DNA of 14,358 bases from Eubacteriales bacterium. GTDB lineage: Bacteria; Bacillota_A; Clostridia; Christensenellales; Aristaeellaceae. Location: NCBI GenBank assembly GCA_028692205.1, contig JAQUXV010000027.1, positions 1 through 14,358 on the forward strand, read 5' to 3'. Under the pieces are notes generated by a model that worked only from the letters and a program-made list of their open reading frames with translations, did no database searches and was not told where the DNA came from. How positions within the stretch are numbered: position 1 is the first letter of the stretch; each line of letters opens with the position of its first letter. The position numbers and the translations under genes were made by a program. Positions 6,417 to 12,304 of the stretch are shown here, piece by piece.

Positions 6417-7199
6417 TCATCCCTGCTGCCCGTCGTTTGGTTCGCCTTCCCGAACGCCGTTAAAAAACCCGGTCAGCAGTTGCACATATTCCTCCGGCCT
6501 GCGCAGGCTCAGTTCCCCGTGTTTCATGCCGGGCGCAATAAACAGGCGGCTGCCGTGGATGGTTTGCTCCAGTACCCGCGCGGATTGCCTTTCCGCGCGC
6601 ACCTCTTTCTCCCCCACGATAATCAGCGTTTTCGCCTTCGTATGCGCCAGCCCCTCCGGGACGGTATACGCGCCGTTGCTGCGAAGGGTGTTGACCAACG
6701 TTTGTCTGGTTATTTTCAGGCTGTCGCGAAAATATTCCTCAAACTGATCGTCCGGCACAAACAGCGCCTTCGCCTGCAGCCGGGCAAACCACCGGCGCTT
6801 CAGCAGTCCGTAGCTCATGCCCGTCAGCGGCACGGTGAGCGCTTCCGTGCCCGGAATGGGGCATACCAGAGCGCTTTCCAGCACCGCGCAGCGCGCCAGC
6901 TCCGGAGCCTGCGCAATCGCCTCCACGGCAATCTGTGCCCCAAGCGACAGGCCGCCGACAGCAAAAACGCTTCCCCGACAGCGTTCCCGCAAATCGCCGA
7001 TCAACCCCCGCGCCGATGCCTGAATGCTCTCGAAAGGTTGATCCGCCGCGTCGCCGTAGCCGTCAATCGACGGCAAAATAATACGGTAGTCCCGCTGCAG
7101 CAGCGGAATTACATCGCGGTACGCCCACCACGAAAGCCCCGCCCCGTGCAGCAAAACCACCGTCGGCTTTGTCGGGTCGCCAAATTCCCTGTATCGCAT
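6417..7199 (-). CDS. Alpha/beta hydrolase
   Basis: A 260-residue cytoplasmic hydrolase with the complete fold signature: oxyanion-hole HGAG at 18-21, nucleophile elbow GGLSLGAQ with Ser85, an acidic residue after strand 6 in VGEKEV (Glu197 or Glu199, in place of the commoner Asp), and the catalytic His227 in PGMKHGEL. It has no signal peptide. The cap region between about 115 and 170 contains a basic segment (LLKRRWFARLQ). The substrate cannot be told; esters, lactones or acyl-thioesters are all possible. The ATG at 7199 has GGGGGA upstream. It begins 19 bases after the gntR stop, so the two are almost certainly co-transcribed and the hydrolase is a likely target of that regulator. The assignment to family is secure, the reaction is not. 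Confidence 0.85.
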   Translation of the reverse strand: MRYREFGDPTKPTVVLLHGAGLSWWAYRDVIPLLQRDYRIILPSIDGYGDAADQPFESIQASARGLIGDLRERCRGSVFAVGGLSLGAQIAVEAIAQAPELARCAVLESALVCPIPGTEALTVPLTGMSYGLLKRRWFARLQAKALFVPDDQFEEYFRDSLKITRQTLVNTLRSNGAYTVPEGLAHTKAKTLIIVGEKEVRAERQSARVLEQTIHGSRLFIAPGMKHGELSLRRPEEYVQLLTGFFNGVREGEPNDGQQG

Positions 7200-7218
7200 C
7201 CGGGCATTCCCCCATCCG

Positions 7219-7905
7219 TCAGCAGCTTCGGTCGGTAAAATACGAGGAATATTGCTCCCGTACCGCTTTTTCGTCCACCTTGTACCGGTTCAGGTGCTTC
7301 TCCACCAGCGCGGCAGCCGCAGCCCGGTCCCCCGCGCGCACGGCGTTCAAAATCGCCTCGTGATCGCCCACAATTTTGATGTCCTTCACCGTCGTAAGGC
7401 TCAGGCTGCGCACACGGTCGAAATGCAGGGACATGCTCTCCTGCAGGTGATAGGTTTGCAGGCGGTTGGTCAGGCGGTAAAACTCCCGGTGAAAATCGTT
7501 GTCCAGCTCCATCAGCTTTTCGGGCAGCTGGTTTTCCATATAAAACTGCTGCAGCTTCACGTTTGCTTCCGCCACCGAAAAATCCAGCGTCGGGGCCAGC
7601 TCGCAAGCCAGCTCGATAATCGCCCGCTCCAGCACCAGCCGCAGAAAGCGGCTTTCTTCCACCATGCTGCAATCTATCAGCGCAATTCGGCTGCCCCGCT
7701 GCGGTAAAATCTCCACGATTCGGGTTTTGCTAAGCTCGATCAGTGCCTCACGGATGGGCGTGCGGCTAAGCCCCAGCGCGGCGGAAAGCTCGTTCTCGCT
7801 GAGCATGGTGCCCGGCACCAGCTCCAAAGACGCGATGTTGCGCTTGAGCATCCGAAGCGCGTAATCCCGCGCCGTTTCCCGCGCATAGCGTTCGGTGATG
7901 GTCAT
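7219..7905 (-). CDS. GntR-family transcriptional regulator with FCD ligand domain
   Basis: A 228-residue repressor-type regulator. Residues about 12-77 form the winged helix-turn-helix, with the GntR signature LSENELSAALGLSRTPIREAL at about 35-55 and a wing ending LPQRGSRIAL. Residues about 84-215 form an all-helical FCD domain. Its candidate metal/ligand residues are all present: Asp135 and His139 (DNDFH), His182 (GDHEAI) and His204 (VEKHLNRY). Such proteins usually bind small organic acids and control an adjacent catabolic gene and themselves. The ATG at 7905 has AAAGAGG seven bases upstream. It leads an operon with the alpha/beta hydrolase. Its promoter is overlaid by an inverted repeat and tandem repeats, consistent with autoregulation (inference). 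The effector is unknown. Confidence 0.9.
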   Translation of the reverse strand: MTITERYARETARDYALRMLKRNIASLELVPGTMLSENELSAALGLSRTPIREALIELSKTRIVEILPQRGSRIALIDCSMVEESRFLRLVLERAIIELACELAPTLDFSVAEANVKLQQFYMENQLPEKLMELDNDFHREFYRLTNRLQTYHLQESMSLHFDRVRSLSLTTVKDIKIVGDHEAILNAVRAGDRAAAAALVEKHLNRYKVDEKAVREQYSSYFTDRSC

Positions 7906-7955
7906 GGCCGCGCCTCTTTCCGCCGGTCGGCATTGTTCTGTTTGTGTTCAAACGT

Positions 7956-7967
7956 CCTGATTTCAGG
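7956..7967. promoter_or_regulatory. Small palindrome at the gntR transcription start
   Basis: CCTGA (7956-7960) and TCAGG (7963-7967) form a near-perfect palindrome with a two-base centre, lying at the predicted +1 of gntR (near 7965). It could be a second operator. It is short enough to be chance. Confidence 0.3.
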
Positions 7968-7971
7968 TTTT

Positions 7972-8000
7972 ATTGTATCATTGCCATACAAGTACGTCAA
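7972..8000 (-). promoter_or_regulatory. SigA-type promoter of the gntR-hydrolase operon
   Basis: The minus strand reads TTGACG (8000-7995), a 17-base spacer and TACAAT (7977-7972); each hexamer matches five of six consensus bases. The leader to the gntR ATG would be about 60 bases. Overlapping repeats suggest it is regulated. Confidence 0.8.
7973..7991. promoter_or_regulatory. Inverted repeat TTGTAT-N7-ATACAA, candidate GntR operator
   Basis: Perfect 6-base arms TTGTAT (7973-7978) and ATACAA (7986-7991) span the -10 box and the adjacent spacer of the gntR promoter. FCD-type GntR proteins commonly bind short inverted repeats of this kind at their own promoters, so repression by steric block is plausible. 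Binding is inference. Confidence 0.5.
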
Positions 8001-8016
8001 TGTACCAGTTCGTCAA
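7985..8016 (-). repeat. Two tandem 16-base repeats at the gntR -35 region
   Basis: On the minus strand TTGACGAACTGGTACA (8016-8001) is followed directly by TTGACGTACTTGTATG (8000-7985). Twelve of the first fourteen bases agree. The second unit contains the -35 box; the first offers a second TTGACG 16 bases upstream. This may be a duplicated regulator site. Confidence 0.5.
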
Positions 8017-8386
8017 ATCAGTTTGCGCCATTCGTTATCGAAGTCACTAGCACGTGCTGCCCAATTGCCTGCGGATGTGGTGGCAGAGCGACGACAATTC
8101 GAATAAAGCAAAAAACGGGAATTGCAATGCGATTTCACAGGCTTTCGAGCATAAAGCAGCAGCGCGCTACCGCAAGGGTGCAAAGCGCCGTCAGGCTATG
8201 CTTGCTTTGCATTCGGCTGCTGTGTAAATGACCGGCATCCGTGTCGGGGTTTACGTAAAAGCCTGATATGCAAGGCTCAGACGCAGGCGGGGCGGCGCTG
8301 TAAACGGCACGTACGGGCCTACCCCGGTACCTGCCCGGCATTTACGCGCTCCAAAAAGCCCTGCCAAGACGAAATAAACCGTCGCG

Positions 8387-9445
8387 TTACACCAGCGGCA
8401 GCGACGGCACAGCGTTCAGGGCCAGCGTCGCACACTCGCCCCGCAGCAGCCGGAAATATGCCGCACTGCCGATCATCGCGGCGTTGTCGGTGCAAAGGCC
8501 GAGATCCGGCATGCACAGGGTGAAGCCCTTTTCGGCAGCCAACGCCGCCATCCGTTCCCGCAGGAGGCGGTTGGCGCTCACGCCGCCCGCGAGGCACAGG
8601 GTCGTAAGCCCGCTGTCCTCCACCGCAAGCATCGTTTTTTCACACAGGCTATCCACAATCGCCCGCTGGTAGGAGGCGGCCAGATCGGCCCTCGGCAGCG
8701 CTTCGCCCTTTTGCTCCAGCTTGTGGCAGGCGTTGATAAACGCGGTTTTAAGCCCCGAAAAGCTAAAATCATACTTCCCTTCCGCATGGGGCCGCGGCAG
8801 TTTGAGGTACGTATCATCCCCGGTTTCCGCCAGCCTGCTCAGCAGCGGTCCGCCCGGATAATTGAGGCCCAGCACGCGCGCGCCCTTGTCGAACGCTTCG
8901 CCCGCCGCATCGTCCACCGTTTGGCCGAGCAGCGTATAGACGCCGTAATCCTCCACCCGCACCAGATGGCTGTGCCCGCCGCTGGCAACCAGACAGATAA
9001 ACGGTGGCTCCAGCGTGGGCGCGGAAAGATAGTTGGCGCTCACGTGGCCTTCGATGTGGTTTACAGGGATCAGCGGCAGGCGCGTGGCATACGCCAGCCC
9101 CTTCATGCAGCTGACGCCTGTAAGCAGCGCGCCCACCAGCCCCGGCCCGTAGGTAACCGCCAGCGCGTCCACCTCGGCAAGCGCCATACCCGCATCCGCA
9201 AGCGCGCGGTCGATCACCCGGTCACAGGCCTCCACATGCGCGCGGCTGGCAATTTCCGGCACCACGCCGCCGTAAAGGGCATGCACATCCACCTGTGAGA
9301 AAATCACATTGCTTAAAATTTTCCGTCCATTTTCAATAATCGCGGCGGCGGTTTCGTCACAGCTGGATTCCAGCGCTAAAATGCGCACGGTATCCCGCTT
9401 TTTCAGCGTCTCGATTTTAGCGCGCCATTCATTTTCAATCTCCAT
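8387..9445 (-). CDS. tsaD: tRNA N6-adenosine threonylcarbamoyltransferase TsaD
   Basis: TsaD transfers the threonylcarbamoyl group to A37 of ANN-decoding tRNAs (t6A), working with TsaB and TsaE in the cytoplasm. The 352-residue product matches throughout: LALESSCDETAAAI at about 23-36, YGGVVPEIASRAH at 58-70, TYGPGLVGALLTGV at 98-111, the metal-binding HIEGH at 130-134, SGGHSH at 155-160, AGGVSANRLLRE at 286-297 and CTDNAAMIG with metal ligand Asp320. The N-terminal 20 residues before the first strand are a little longer than usual; the ATG at 9445 is kept, with only a weak AAGAG upstream. It starts 12 bases after the DUF1461 gene and is the last gene of the prfB run. The partners tsaB and tsaE, often adjacent in Bacillota, are not in the window. 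Confidence 0.97.
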   Translation of the reverse strand: MEIENEWRAKIETLKKRDTVRILALESSCDETAAAIIENGRKILSNVIFSQVDVHALYGGVVPEIASRAHVEACDRVIDRALADAGMALAEVDALAVTYGPGLVGALLTGVSCMKGLAYATRLPLIPVNHIEGHVSANYLSAPTLEPPFICLVASGGHSHLVRVEDYGVYTLLGQTVDDAAGEAFDKGARVLGLNYPGGPLLSRLAETGDDTYLKLPRPHAEGKYDFSFSGLKTAFINACHKLEQKGEALPRADLAASYQRAIVDSLCEKTMLAVEDSGLTTLCLAGGVSANRLLRERMAALAAEKGFTLCMPDLGLCTDNAAMIGSAAYFRLLRGECATLALNAVPSLPLV

Positions 9446-9457
9446 ATTACTAGCTCT

Positions 9458-10192
9458 TCATCCCTTTACTTGACGACCCGCGCCGAAAACTCGACGGGCT
9501 AAAAGCGGCAGTATTGCCACCACCGCGAGCGCAAACCCGAACGCGATGCACACCGGCGCGATGTACCCCGAAAACAGCGTTTCCGGAAACAGCCGCATAA
9601 TCTCCTCAGCGGCGTTGAACACCCCGTCCAGAATGAACGTGTAATGCAGCCACGCCCAAAAGCCGTTAAAATCCGCCAGCCCCCACACGACCGCGCCGAG
9701 AGCCGCCAGCAGTGGAACAGCCGCACCCATATAGTAACCGGCCGGCGAAAACCGCTTTCTCCGCGCGGCAAACGCGCAAAGGCACAACATCAGCACCCCT
9801 GCCGCCGCCGCGATGGGCAGCGCCGTCTGCGCCGTGACCAGCCAAAAACGCACCCGCGCCATATGCGTGCGAAAATCCTGCGGAATGAGGAGCGCATGAT
9901 CGCCATAGGTCACAACGGGTTCCCATTCGGCCTTCGCGCCGCTTAGATAGGCCGTCGTCTCGTCCGCAAACGCGTCCGCGTCGGCAACGCCGATCACGCC
10001 TTGCGCCGCCACCTGCGTTTCCATGCCCGCTTTCAGCAAATCGGGCCGAAGCGCATTGTAAACAACCGCGCCGAAAAGCCCGCACAGTGTCAGCACAAGC
10101 CCGGAAAGCAGGCAAAGTACAAAAAGCGCGCATGAGTGCTGCCTGCGCGTTTCAGCCTCCGCCTCTCCGGTACGGCGCGCCCGTTTTTCCAT
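9458..10192 (-). CDS. DUF1461/TIGR01906 integral membrane protein, Lit-like
   Basis: The 244-residue product has about four membrane segments (roughly 21-45, 115-141, 152-172, 208-232) and an outer domain between the first two. The pattern matches DUF1461 (TIGR01906): QDFRTHMARVR at 105-115, where the family has a conserved His followed by a basic residue, and DFNGFWAWLHYTF at 174-186 with His183, then IMRLFPETLF at 198-207. Some members of this family are Lit, the lipoprotein intramolecular transacylase, which moves an acyl chain from the diacylglyceryl lipid to the lipoprotein N-terminus. Whether this one has that activity is inference. The ATG at 10192 overlaps the methyltransferase stop as TAATG, so translation is probably coupled; an upstream start at 10327 would lie within the methyltransferase and was rejected. 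It stands 12 bases before tsaD, an unexpected partner. Confidence 0.7.
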   Translation of the reverse strand: MEKRARRTGEAEAETRRQHSCALFVLCLLSGLVLTLCGLFGAVVYNALRPDLLKAGMETQVAAQGVIGVADADAFADETTAYLSGAKAEWEPVVTYGDHALLIPQDFRTHMARVRFWLVTAQTALPIAAAAGVLMLCLCAFAARRKRFSPAGYYMGAAVPLLAALGAVVWGLADFNGFWAWLHYTFILDGVFNAAEEIMRLFPETLFSGYIAPVCIAFGFALAVVAILPLLARRVFGAGRQVKG

Positions 10193-10893
10193 TACATCCG
10201 CCCCGGGGTTGCCTGCATCCCCGGCTGCGAAGCGTCGGCTGTTTTCTCCGCCACAATCAGCACGGTATTGCCTTCCCGCCATACCGCGTCTGCTTTCGCA
10301 AAACCGGCTTCCCGCAGCAGCGCGCACTCGTGCTCCGCCGTAAACGGCGTATCGAAATGCACGCGCCCGCAGGAGTCATCGGTGGATTGCAATGCCGACC
10401 ATTCCACCTGGAACGCCGCTTCTTCCTGCTCGTCCTTGGCGGAATAATCGCCCTGCACGTATCGGCCACCCGGCTTCAACGCCCGGTAAATTTGCCCGAA
10501 CAGCAGGCGTTTTTCTTTTTCAGTCAGGTGATGGAGCGTCTCAAACGAGATCGCCGCGTCAAACGACGCCGGTTCCCACGTTTGCTCCGTATAGTCGCCG
10601 CAGATCAGCGTAAGCCGGTCGGGCGCGTATTTCGCGGCGCACGCGTCCAGCATGGGGCGGCACAGGTCGACGCCGGTCACCCGCGCCTGCGGAAAGCGGC
10701 GGTACACCGCCTCCAGCTCCAGCCCCGTGCCGACGCCCAGATCCAAAAGCGTCCTCACGCCCTCCGGCAGATGCTTTGCCAGCTCAAGGTACCCCTGTTT
10801 GCAACCGACGACGGTTTGCAGCATATGCTCATCATATCCGTCCACACGCCGGGCAAAAAAGTCCGCCATCGGCTCCAGCGGTTCGTACGGCAT
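10192..10893 (-). CDS. Class I SAM-dependent methyltransferase
   Basis: The 233-residue product has the Rossmann methyltransferase motifs in order: motif I LDLGVGTGLEL at 50-60, motif II VTGVDL at 72-77 with the ribose-binding Asp, GDYTEQ at 99-104, FDAAISFETLHHL at 111-123 and ALKPGGRYVQGDY at 138-150. The SFETLHHL segment and lack of NPPY show it is not PrmC, the release-factor glutamine methyltransferase, despite lying beside prfB. The best general match is a small-molecule or UbiE-like methyltransferase; the acceptor is unknown. The ATG at 10893 has AGGGAG seven bases upstream. It follows prfB after 31 bases and its stop overlaps the next start by one base. Confidence 0.85.
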   Translation of the reverse strand: MPYEPLEPMADFFARRVDGYDEHMLQTVVGCKQGYLELAKHLPEGVRTLLDLGVGTGLELEAVYRRFPQARVTGVDLCRPMLDACAAKYAPDRLTLICGDYTEQTWEPASFDAAISFETLHHLTEKEKRLLFGQIYRALKPGGRYVQGDYSAKDEQEEAAFQVEWSALQSTDDSCGRVHFDTPFTAEHECALLREAGFAKADAVWREGNTVLIVAEKTADASQPGMQATPGRM

Positions 10894-10924
10894 TTGCTTT
10901 CTCCCTTCGTGGTTCAGGCCCGAT

Positions 10925-12022
10925 TTACTGCATTTTCAGGTACGCCGTAATAAAACCGGAGAGGTTTCCGTCCATCACGTCGTCCACATTGCCGCTTTCA
11001 AAGCCCGTGCGGTGGTCTTTTACCATCGTGTACGGCTGGAAAACATAGCTGCGAATCTGGCTGCCCCACTCAATTTTTTTCATTTCGCCCTTAATGTCGG
11101 ACATCTGCTCTTCTTTTTCGCGCATCCGCAGCTCCATCAGGCGGCTTTTCAGAATGCGCAGGCAAACCTCGCGGTTCTGCACCTGCGAGCGCTCGTTCTG
11201 GCACTGGGCCACCGTACCGGTGGGGATGTGCGTCATGCGGACGGCGGAGTCGGTGCGGTTTACGTGCTGGCCGCCCGCGCCGCCGGAACGGTAGGTATCG
11301 ATACGCACTTCCTCCATGTTGACTTCAAACTTGTCGTCTTCCGGCAGGATGGGCGCCACGTCCAGCGAGCTGAAGCTCGTGTGCCTGCGCGCGTTGGCGT
11401 CGAACGGGCTGATGCGCACCAGCCGGTGTACGCCGCGCTCGCTGCGCAGATAGCCGTAAGCGTTGTCCCCTTCCACCTGAAAGGTAACGCTTTTCAGTCC
11501 GGCTTCGTCGCCTTCCAGAACGTCGTTCACCGTTACCTTAAAGCCCATGCGCTCGCAGTACCGTGTATACATACGGTAGAGCATCTGCGTCCAGTCCTGC
11601 GCCTCGGTGCCGCCCGCGCCCGCGTGCAGGCTGAGGATGCAGTTGCAATCATCGTACTCGCCGCGCATCAGCGTTTCCAGCTCCAGCGCGTCCGCGTCCG
11701 CACGCAGGGCTTGCAGCTCGGTTTCGCACTCCTTGCCCATTTCCTCGTCCGGCTCTTCGTTGAGCAGCGAAAGCATGGCCTCCACATCGTCGCAGCGCTC
11801 ATTCAGGCGGCGCACATGCTCAATTCTGCCTTCAATATGGCTTACGCGCCGGTTGACGGTGGTGGAGCGCTCCAGATCGTTCCAGAAATCCGGGGCGTTC
11901 ATCTCCTCGTGCAGCTCCGCCAGCTCTTCCCGAAGCCGCGGCAGATCGAGCGCGTCGCTCGCCTTGTCAATGGTATCGCGAAGCGATTCCAGCTCCTGTT
12001 GGTACCGTTCGGTATCGACCAT
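10925..12022 (-). CDS. prfB: Peptide chain release factor 2 (RF2), no programmed frameshift
   Basis: RF2 ends translation at UGA and UAA codons. The 365-residue product has the standard length and numbering: SPF stop-codon recognition motif at 205-207 and the peptidyl-hydrolysis GGQ motif at 250-252 in SGGAGGQHVNRTDSAVR. In most bacteria prfB has an in-frame UGA after Leu25 that is bypassed by +1 frameshifting. Here codons 25 and 26 read CTC GAT (11950-11945) in one continuous frame, so the autoregulatory frameshift is absent. The ATG at 12022 was chosen because AAGGAG lies eight bases upstream and it gives the exact family length; an in-frame ATG at 12088 would add 22 residues of repeat-derived sequence. 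It follows secA, a common Bacillota order, and heads a run with the methyltransferase, DUF1461 protein and tsaD. Confidence 0.96.
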   Translation of the reverse strand: MVDTERYQQELESLRDTIDKASDALDLPRLREELAELHEEMNAPDFWNDLERSTTVNRRVSHIEGRIEHVRRLNERCDDVEAMLSLLNEEPDEEMGKECETELQALRADADALELETLMRGEYDDCNCILSLHAGAGGTEAQDWTQMLYRMYTRYCERMGFKVTVNDVLEGDEAGLKSVTFQVEGDNAYGYLRSERGVHRLVRISPFDANARRHTSFSSLDVAPILPEDDKFEVNMEEVRIDTYRSGGAGGQHVNRTDSAVRMTHIPTGTVAQCQNERSQVQNREVCLRILKSRLMELRMREKEEQMSDIKGEMKKIEWGSQIRSYVFQPYTMVKDHRTGFESGNVDDVMDGNLSGFITAYLKMQ

Positions 12023-12038
12023 AAATCTGCTCCTTCTA

Positions 12039-12062
12039 TCAGGGGACTTTGCCCCCTTAACC
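12039..12062. repeat. Diverged 24-base interspersed element, copy 1 (prfB leader)
   Basis: A 24-base sequence starting TCAGGGG and ending CCCTTAACC aligns without gaps to copy 2 at 12239-12262, with 17 of 24 identities and exactly 200 bases between them. Its AGGGG/CCCCT arms (12041-12045, 12053-12057) can form a small hairpin. It lies just upstream of the prfB ribosome site. Confidence 0.45.
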
Positions 12063-12130
12063 CCCATCAGAGGGCTAATGAACTCCATTCTCGCCGCGCA
12101 TCCGCACAGCGAAGGGAGTTAGCAATCAAG

Positions 12131-12139
12131 CTTATACCA
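12131..12139 (-). promoter_or_regulatory. Possible extended -10 promoter of prfB
   Basis: The minus strand reads TGGTATAAG, close to the extended -10 form TGnTATAAT, about 110 bases before the prfB start. No good -35 box stands at 17 bases. prfB may instead be read from the secA transcript. Confidence 0.3.
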
Positions 12140-12238
12140 GTCTGTAAAAGTCCAAAGGAATACCATCCCATTCATTTATCGAAAAACATATTTCACTATC
12201 TCTCCGGCCGCGCATCACGCGGGCGGAAGCGGGGATTG

Positions 12239-12262
12239 TCAAGGGCCATGCGGCCCTTAACC
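12239..12262. repeat. Diverged 24-base interspersed element, copy 2 (after secA)
   Basis: This is the partner of the element at 12039-12062. Its arms AAGGGCC (12241-12247) and GGCCCTT (12252-12258) form a perfect 7-pair stem with a four-base loop, stronger than copy 1. Changes in both arms keep a stem in each copy, which suggests the fold matters or that both descend from a hairpin-forming repeat family. Confidence 0.5.
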
Positions 12263-12269
12263 GGGGGTT

Positions 12270-12288
12270 CGGGGGCGAGCAGCCCCCG
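12270..12288 (-). terminator. GC-rich hairpin after secA, without U-tract
   Basis: CGGGGGC (12270-12276) pairs perfectly with GCCCCCG (12282-12288) around a five-base loop, 17 bases past the secA stop. No T run follows on the minus strand, so it is probably not an efficient intrinsic terminator. It may stabilise the secA mRNA end or slow polymerase, leaving readthrough into prfB possible. Confidence 0.35.
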
Positions 12289-12304
12289 CCGTCCCCCCGT
12301 ATGC

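Larger units (their letters stand above)
7906..8386. other. Spacer between tsaD and gntR, no gene seen
   Basis: Within 481 bases I see the gntR promoter and its repeats (7956-8016) but no credible protein or tRNA. Two other inverted repeats occur: TGCAAAGC (8179-8186) with GCTTTGCA (8204-8211), 17-base loop, and GTAAA (8224-8228) with TTTAC (8250-8254) enclosing CCGGCA/TGTCGG, a fold that pairs best if the plus strand is transcribed. Part of the spacer (about 7930-8160) is visibly more AT-rich than the genes. No clear intrinsic terminator follows tsaD. A small RNA cannot be excluded. Confidence 0.5.

Noticed and set aside
10193..10327. Extended start of the DUF1461 protein at 10327
   Set aside because: It lies wholly within the methyltransferase gene in another frame; the TAATG junction gives a natural start at 10192.
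10192..10893. PrmC, the release-factor methyltransferase, because it lies beside prfB
   Set aside because: The NPPY motif of PrmC is missing; the motif IV region reads SFETLHHL, typical of other class I methyltransferases.
12023..12066. AGGGGG and CCCTGA upstream of prfB as a shifted frameshift site
   Set aside because: It is in the leader, before the ribosome site and start codon, and lacks the CTTTGAC slippery sequence; the true position within codons 25-26 is in frame.
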